The notes under the pieces are model-generated. The model worked only from the letters and a program-made list of their open reading frames with translations, did no database searches and had not been told where the DNA came from. From Isoperla grammatica (taxonomy: Eukaryota; Arthropoda; Insecta; Plecoptera; Perlodidae), in contig OX246746.1 of NCBI GenBank assembly GCA_945910005.1, forward strand, positions 17,898,995 to 17,962,994: a stretch of 64,000 bases of DNA, read 5' to 3'. Made by a program: the position numbers and the translations under genes. Shown here one piece after another: positions 60,086-64,000 of this stretch; position 1 is the stretch's first letter; each line of letters starts with the position of its first letter.

Positions 60086-60268
60086 ATAGGGGGCACATTA
60101 GCTTTACCTGATGTGCCCCTCTTCAGGTGACTAACTGGGAATATTAGGGTGTTTGGGTAGTTCCGAGCATTTCCAGCATTCGCCTTTACGACTGAGGCAA
60201 ACCTCGTAAAAAACCTTCAGTCAGGACTGCCGGTGGCCGGAATCGAACCGGCGACCTCCCGCACTAGA
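60086..60268 (-). mobile_element. tRNA-SINE family A in tandem, copy 3 of 3
   Basis: Joined directly to copy 2; starts TAGGGGGCACATTAGC and lacks a tail, ends in the head at CTCCCGCACTAGAGT. An internal deletion removed the GGAAGGAATGTCC part. The lack of a tail at the junction suggests tandem duplication or insertion into the old tail. Confidence 0.82.
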
Positions 60269-60541
60269 GTAATATTTCCTCACCTCGTCACAGAACGTGA
60301 GTCGGCGTGGGTTATCGAGACGATGCAAGGTGAATAAGGAATGTGGGAAGATGATTGAAACACAGCTCATGCGTAGTAATAATTGCAGCTGCAAGAAGCA
60401 CCTCAGGAAATAATCTTGCATATAAATAAATACCATGGCGATTATCTAATGTCTTGGAGACTAGCCAAGCGTTGACTGTTGTTGTTTGTTGCTTGCCTCA
60501 TTGATGACGATAAGCGGATGATGAATCCATACCAAGTCTTG

Positions 60542-60647
60542 TGTAGCTCGTGGGATTTGAACCCACGTCCCATTGTCCCATACGGTTTGGACTGGACTGA
60601 GACATATATCTCACACCGTTTGACACTTGAGCTACCGATATAGCTAC
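60542..60647 (-). tRNA. tRNA-like sequence, probably a tRNA-derived repeat or pseudo-tRNA
   Basis: On the minus strand GTAGCT at the 5' end pairs with AGCTAC at the 3' end, and CGTGGGTTCAAATCCCACG forms a perfect T arm. The D and anticodon parts are expanded to 106 nt and do not fold as a standard tRNA, so it is not called functional. A tRNA with an intron is possible but no anticodon can be named. Confidence 0.3.
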
Positions 60648-60789
60648 TGGTTAGCAATGTGTAAATGTGGCGGTACTGATAATAATTTTAATATTATTTA
60701 TTATTATTCTTAGCTCTTTGATCCTGTGTATTTATTCTTGCTTCCAGTACAGAATGTCCAGGGTTCAAAACCCACCTTGGGCTGTTTCG

Positions 60790-60960
60790 TCAAAGTGGGT
60801 CCCTCCTCGCGGTAACCAGTCCTCGCAAATAGGGCTCTCGTGCATAACTTTAATCACCCTTTTCCTCATTAATCATGTATGGGGTTCCTCACTTTTACAT
60901 TTTTCATCCTGGTTCATGCCAGCCTTGTTTGCAACCTAAATACCCCCCAAATACCTGCTG
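60790..60960 (+). repeat. dispersed repeat C, copy 3
   Basis: AAAGTGGGTCCCTCCTCGCGGTAACC at the start, TTTGCAACCTAAATACCCCCC at the end, matching the copies at 46710 and 49555. Preceded by GGGTTCAAAACCCACC, so the family may have a tRNA-like head. Confidence 0.55.
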
Positions 60961-61056
60961 ATTATATATAATACCGAGGGATTAGATGTCTGCTGAGCTA
61001 GGGTATCACGATTTTCATTCCAGCCACTCGCACCTACTTTTAACATGAGTAACTCA

Positions 61057-63230
61057 AATAAAACTTCAAATAGTAGTCTGGATTGTATGGGACAGTTTTG
61101 TTACAAGACGTTTACTGTATCTGCAAATGCAAGTACATAAAATGTTTACTCTGTAGAAAAGTACCGATGGCTTGTGCAATGTAACACAGGAAACCAACAT
61201 ACCAATATCAACAGGGCAACACTGTACCACTATCTAATCCCAAGGACTGAACTGAGGATGTGGTTTAAAAAGGTATTCAACATTTAAAACACGTACTTCC
61301 AAGTACAGTACATGGTACATTTATTACGAAATCAACATTTATCTGTACAAAATACAAATGAGTTTAATATACAAGGAATGTTCAAATATTGAACATGTAC
61401 TAAATATTATGTAGAAAGAAGATTGAACATTCATGTTGTTATATTTAAGTAGCAAAGCCATGGGGTCTAGAAGCCTAAAGAAATTGTACAGGTCGAAGAG
61501 AAATGATGAAATGATCAAACGACTAACGTACAGGTACATACATCAATAATTTACAGAATCAATTTAGGATATAAACATCAATGTTTAAATTTTTATATTT
61601 ATGTACAATAACGTTTGCTTGTGATTTAGGTAATGCAATGTTGAGATCATAAATAATAATAAATTTCATTTCAATGTCATCAAATATTTTTTTCTAATAA
61701 TTCTCAAATAAAGATCTGTTAAATCTCAAATGTGAAGTTGAAGAATAGAAAACAGAAATTATAAAAACAATATTATATAAAATAAATCTCTGGACGGTGG
61801 GAGACATATCGTTTTTCCTTCGCTACTTGTATGCTTCCAACATAAGGACGTGCCCACTAAACATTGCATGTGCCTCAACTTAAAAACTAACATCCATTTA
61901 TACGACATTGGCAATCGAAATCACAAAACAACACACACTAATATCATCTCGCGAATCGAGCACGGCGTTTGATGATCGAAAAAGTACACACACAAAATTA
62001 TGAGACAGTAAATAAATGGTCCCAATTTATTTCATGTGATTTCAAATGACTTACTTGAAATGGCACTGCTTGTATCTATGTAATAAAGAAAAATATCCCC
62101 CAAAAAACAATAATTCTTTGTCAAGTTCTGGTTATCATTAAACCAGTCAGCTTTTGTATCTACATATTGTACTACTACAATTTAATTCAGACATTTGGTC
62201 TACACATATCAATCAACGCTCATCATACAACGTCAGTGTATGCATAATTATGTCATATTACGAACCGAAATGGATTACTCGACATACAATGTACATAACA
62301 ATGCTACTTGTTAAGAAGAAAGACCATGGAAAGTTTTCCCAGATGTTAAGTCAGTTAGGTATTCACTGATAGGCTTATGATTTGTACATGTGGTCAGTGG
62401 GTCATTAACAACAACTTACGCCATAACATAAACCGTATAATCTGGTCATAGTGCCGTTTGAGGTGCCGCTAGGCATTAATACAGAACTGTCAACAAAGTG
62501 CCATTTTTTCCAAAGTGCAAAATATGACAGCAGACAAATGTTTCACACTAAAACCTGATCAATGCAACCCATAATTCAAATGGTAGTATGGGTCACATGG
62601 GAAAGTTTCCTTACAAGACGTTTATCTGGCTCTGTACACAATTAATAGCAGTCTTGTCCAACATATCACAGCAGACAAGGACTAAAACCTGATCTATGCG
62701 ACTCAAACTACAAACGGTAGTCTGGATTGCACGGGACAGTTTTGTCACAAGACGTTTATCTGCAAGTAAAATGTTTACACTGTACCAAGTGGCTTGTGCA
62801 ATGTAACATAGGAGACCAACATATTGGAGTAAAACCTGGCAATACAACCCAAACTACAAACGGTAGTATGGGTCAAATGGCAACGTTTTTTTACAAGACA
62901 ATTACCTGCATAGTAAAATGTTAACTTAATACAAAAACAGCAGAAGCTGTTTTTGTTTTAACTTCGCACAGTACATAAAGGTGTAGTATTTAGTGAATTT
63001 TATCAACATAACCAATTCTTTAAAGTATTGTGCATGTGGAAGCCTTCAAAAATGTTTATCTAAAGGATAAAACGATTGATATTTTGTACAAAAATGCCAT
63101 TGACTTGTGAAGCTTGAGGCAGTAGATAAATGTGTCGGAAGTAAAACTAGATCAGCATGACCCAAAATCACACAGGTGGTACATACAGGTCAGGCGGGGA
63201 AGGTTTTGTAGCGAATGGGTTATCTACTGT
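61057..63230. repeat. diverged repeats (about 135-147 bp spacing), at least 5 copies
   Basis: Copies lie near 61057-61215, 62550-62650, 62684-62830, 62831-62940 and 63147-63235. Each shows AAACCTG..., a GGTAGTNTGG word, a GGGACAG/GGGAAAG word and ACAAGACGTTTA. Three are adjacent. Between them is AT-rich DNA with no ORF of interest. The region may be the 3' UTR of the gene ending at 63871. Confidence 0.65.
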
Positions 63231-63870
63231 GTGACTGTTGCACTTGGCTCTTCCTACTAATACCATTTAGCTTGAAGATGCATCAACGTACTTTAATTGT
63301 ACACTAAAGTAGAACCTCTAGCACCTCCTTTACGGGCAACACCCATGACCAAAGTAAACAGTTTTCTGCGTAAGCCCAAAACAAATCTCATGTTTTGGTA
63401 ATGTCTGCTCTAAAGAACAGTTTTCAGAAACACAACAAGTGATGGACAAACAAGTGATATAAAACAAGAGACAATCACAAGAATGGTTGATTAATGGTCT
63501 GATGACAATCACAGCATATTCCGAGAGAAACTTTCATTTAACAAGTCAATATCTTGGAGTTTATAATAGTTGAGAGCAACTGAATGTAGACTATCTACAC
63601 AACTAACACCGATACTTTACAATCATTACATAAATAAATGGAACTAGAATCGCATGACTTTTCCTGGCATATTGTTACATCATTTGATTAGGAAATATTT
63701 CATCCTCAACAATTATTTATTTATTAATACATAGTACTTTGATTTTCCAGAACCAGCAATATTCTCGTCGTTCTTAACATTGCCAGAAATAGCATTTCAC
63801 TTTCTATTGCAAAACACACAATGTACCGGCAAGTATGAAGCGACATTGCCACTCGGACAACATCACTTCA

Positions 63871-64000
63871 TCAACTGTCGGTGACATTTATCTCTCGTTG
63901 CTCCCGAGCTTCCCGCACTGGAACCGCAGATTCCCTAACTCGGCCAGCCCAATCGTCGTATAACACGTAATCAGTTCTCGAACAACCACTCGCCTTTTTA
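63871..64000 (-). CDS. possible C-terminal end of a gene running off the window
   Basis: An open frame enters at the right edge and stops at TGA 63871-63873, giving 42 codons with a well-mixed composition (for example DYVLYDDWAGRVRESAVPV) unlike the AT-rich DNA to its left. GC content rises sharply at about 63870. The protein is not recognised. An acceptor could lie inside, and chance cannot be excluded at this length. Confidence 0.35.
   Translation of the reverse strand, partial: KKASGCSRTDYVLYDDWAGRVRESAVPVREAREQREINVTDS

Overview
This is animal (metazoan) genomic DNA: split genes with GT-AG introns, long AT-rich introns, tRNA-derived SINEs, non-LTR and Penelope-like retroelement remnants, MITEs, many poly(C/G) tracts and minisatellites. 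The species cannot be fixed from the window. Dense AGGCCTA words and the repeat style fit a marine invertebrate (from memory, echinoderm-like), but that is a weak guess.

Three protein genes could be rebuilt exon by exon, all on the minus strand, each with intron phases and total length that close exactly. (1) 2901-8748: syntaxin-5, five coding exons, 377 aa, with a probable non-coding first exon near 10131-10290. (2) 15080-22129: a PKDCC/VLK-type secretory-pathway protein kinase, five exons, 485 aa. (3) 27722-58028: a formin of the FMN1/FMN2/Cappuccino class, sixteen exons, 1418 aa, with an FMN2-like N-terminal module, a proline-rich FH1, a full FH2 and a short basic tail. A fourth gene may end at the right edge (63871 to beyond 64000, minus), with 61-63.8 kb as its 3' UTR.

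Mobile and repeated DNA fills the rest. At 12300-14700 lies a 5'-truncated non-LTR retrotransposon (RT plus RNase H) with poly(A) tail and a perfect 10-bp target duplication. At 6162-6366 is a Harbinger-like MITE with TAA duplications. Three hAT-like, poly(G/C)-bearing MITEs lie at 40.9, 43.1 and 51.9 kb, and a Penelope-like GIY-YIG remnant at 33.4-34.0 kb. One tRNA-SINE family occurs about nine times (an intact one with 13-bp target duplication at 41874-42154; three head-to-tail at 59.5-60.3 kb). The PKDCC-formin interval holds a 1.4-kb higher-order tandem repeat carrying five tRNA-like modules that resemble Pol III units.

Most worth a second look: a minisatellite of about 17 units of 70 bp made from the 3' end of formin exon 1, each unit repeating that exon's splice donor; an unrecognised intronic ORF (45035-46480) with three kinds of internal repeat; the tandem Pol III-like modules; and two perfect palindromes 9 bp apart near 0.8 kb. 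The genes act in ER-Golgi fusion (syntaxin-5), secretory-pathway tyrosine phosphorylation (PKDCC) and actin nucleation (formin); nothing suggests they form one pathway.
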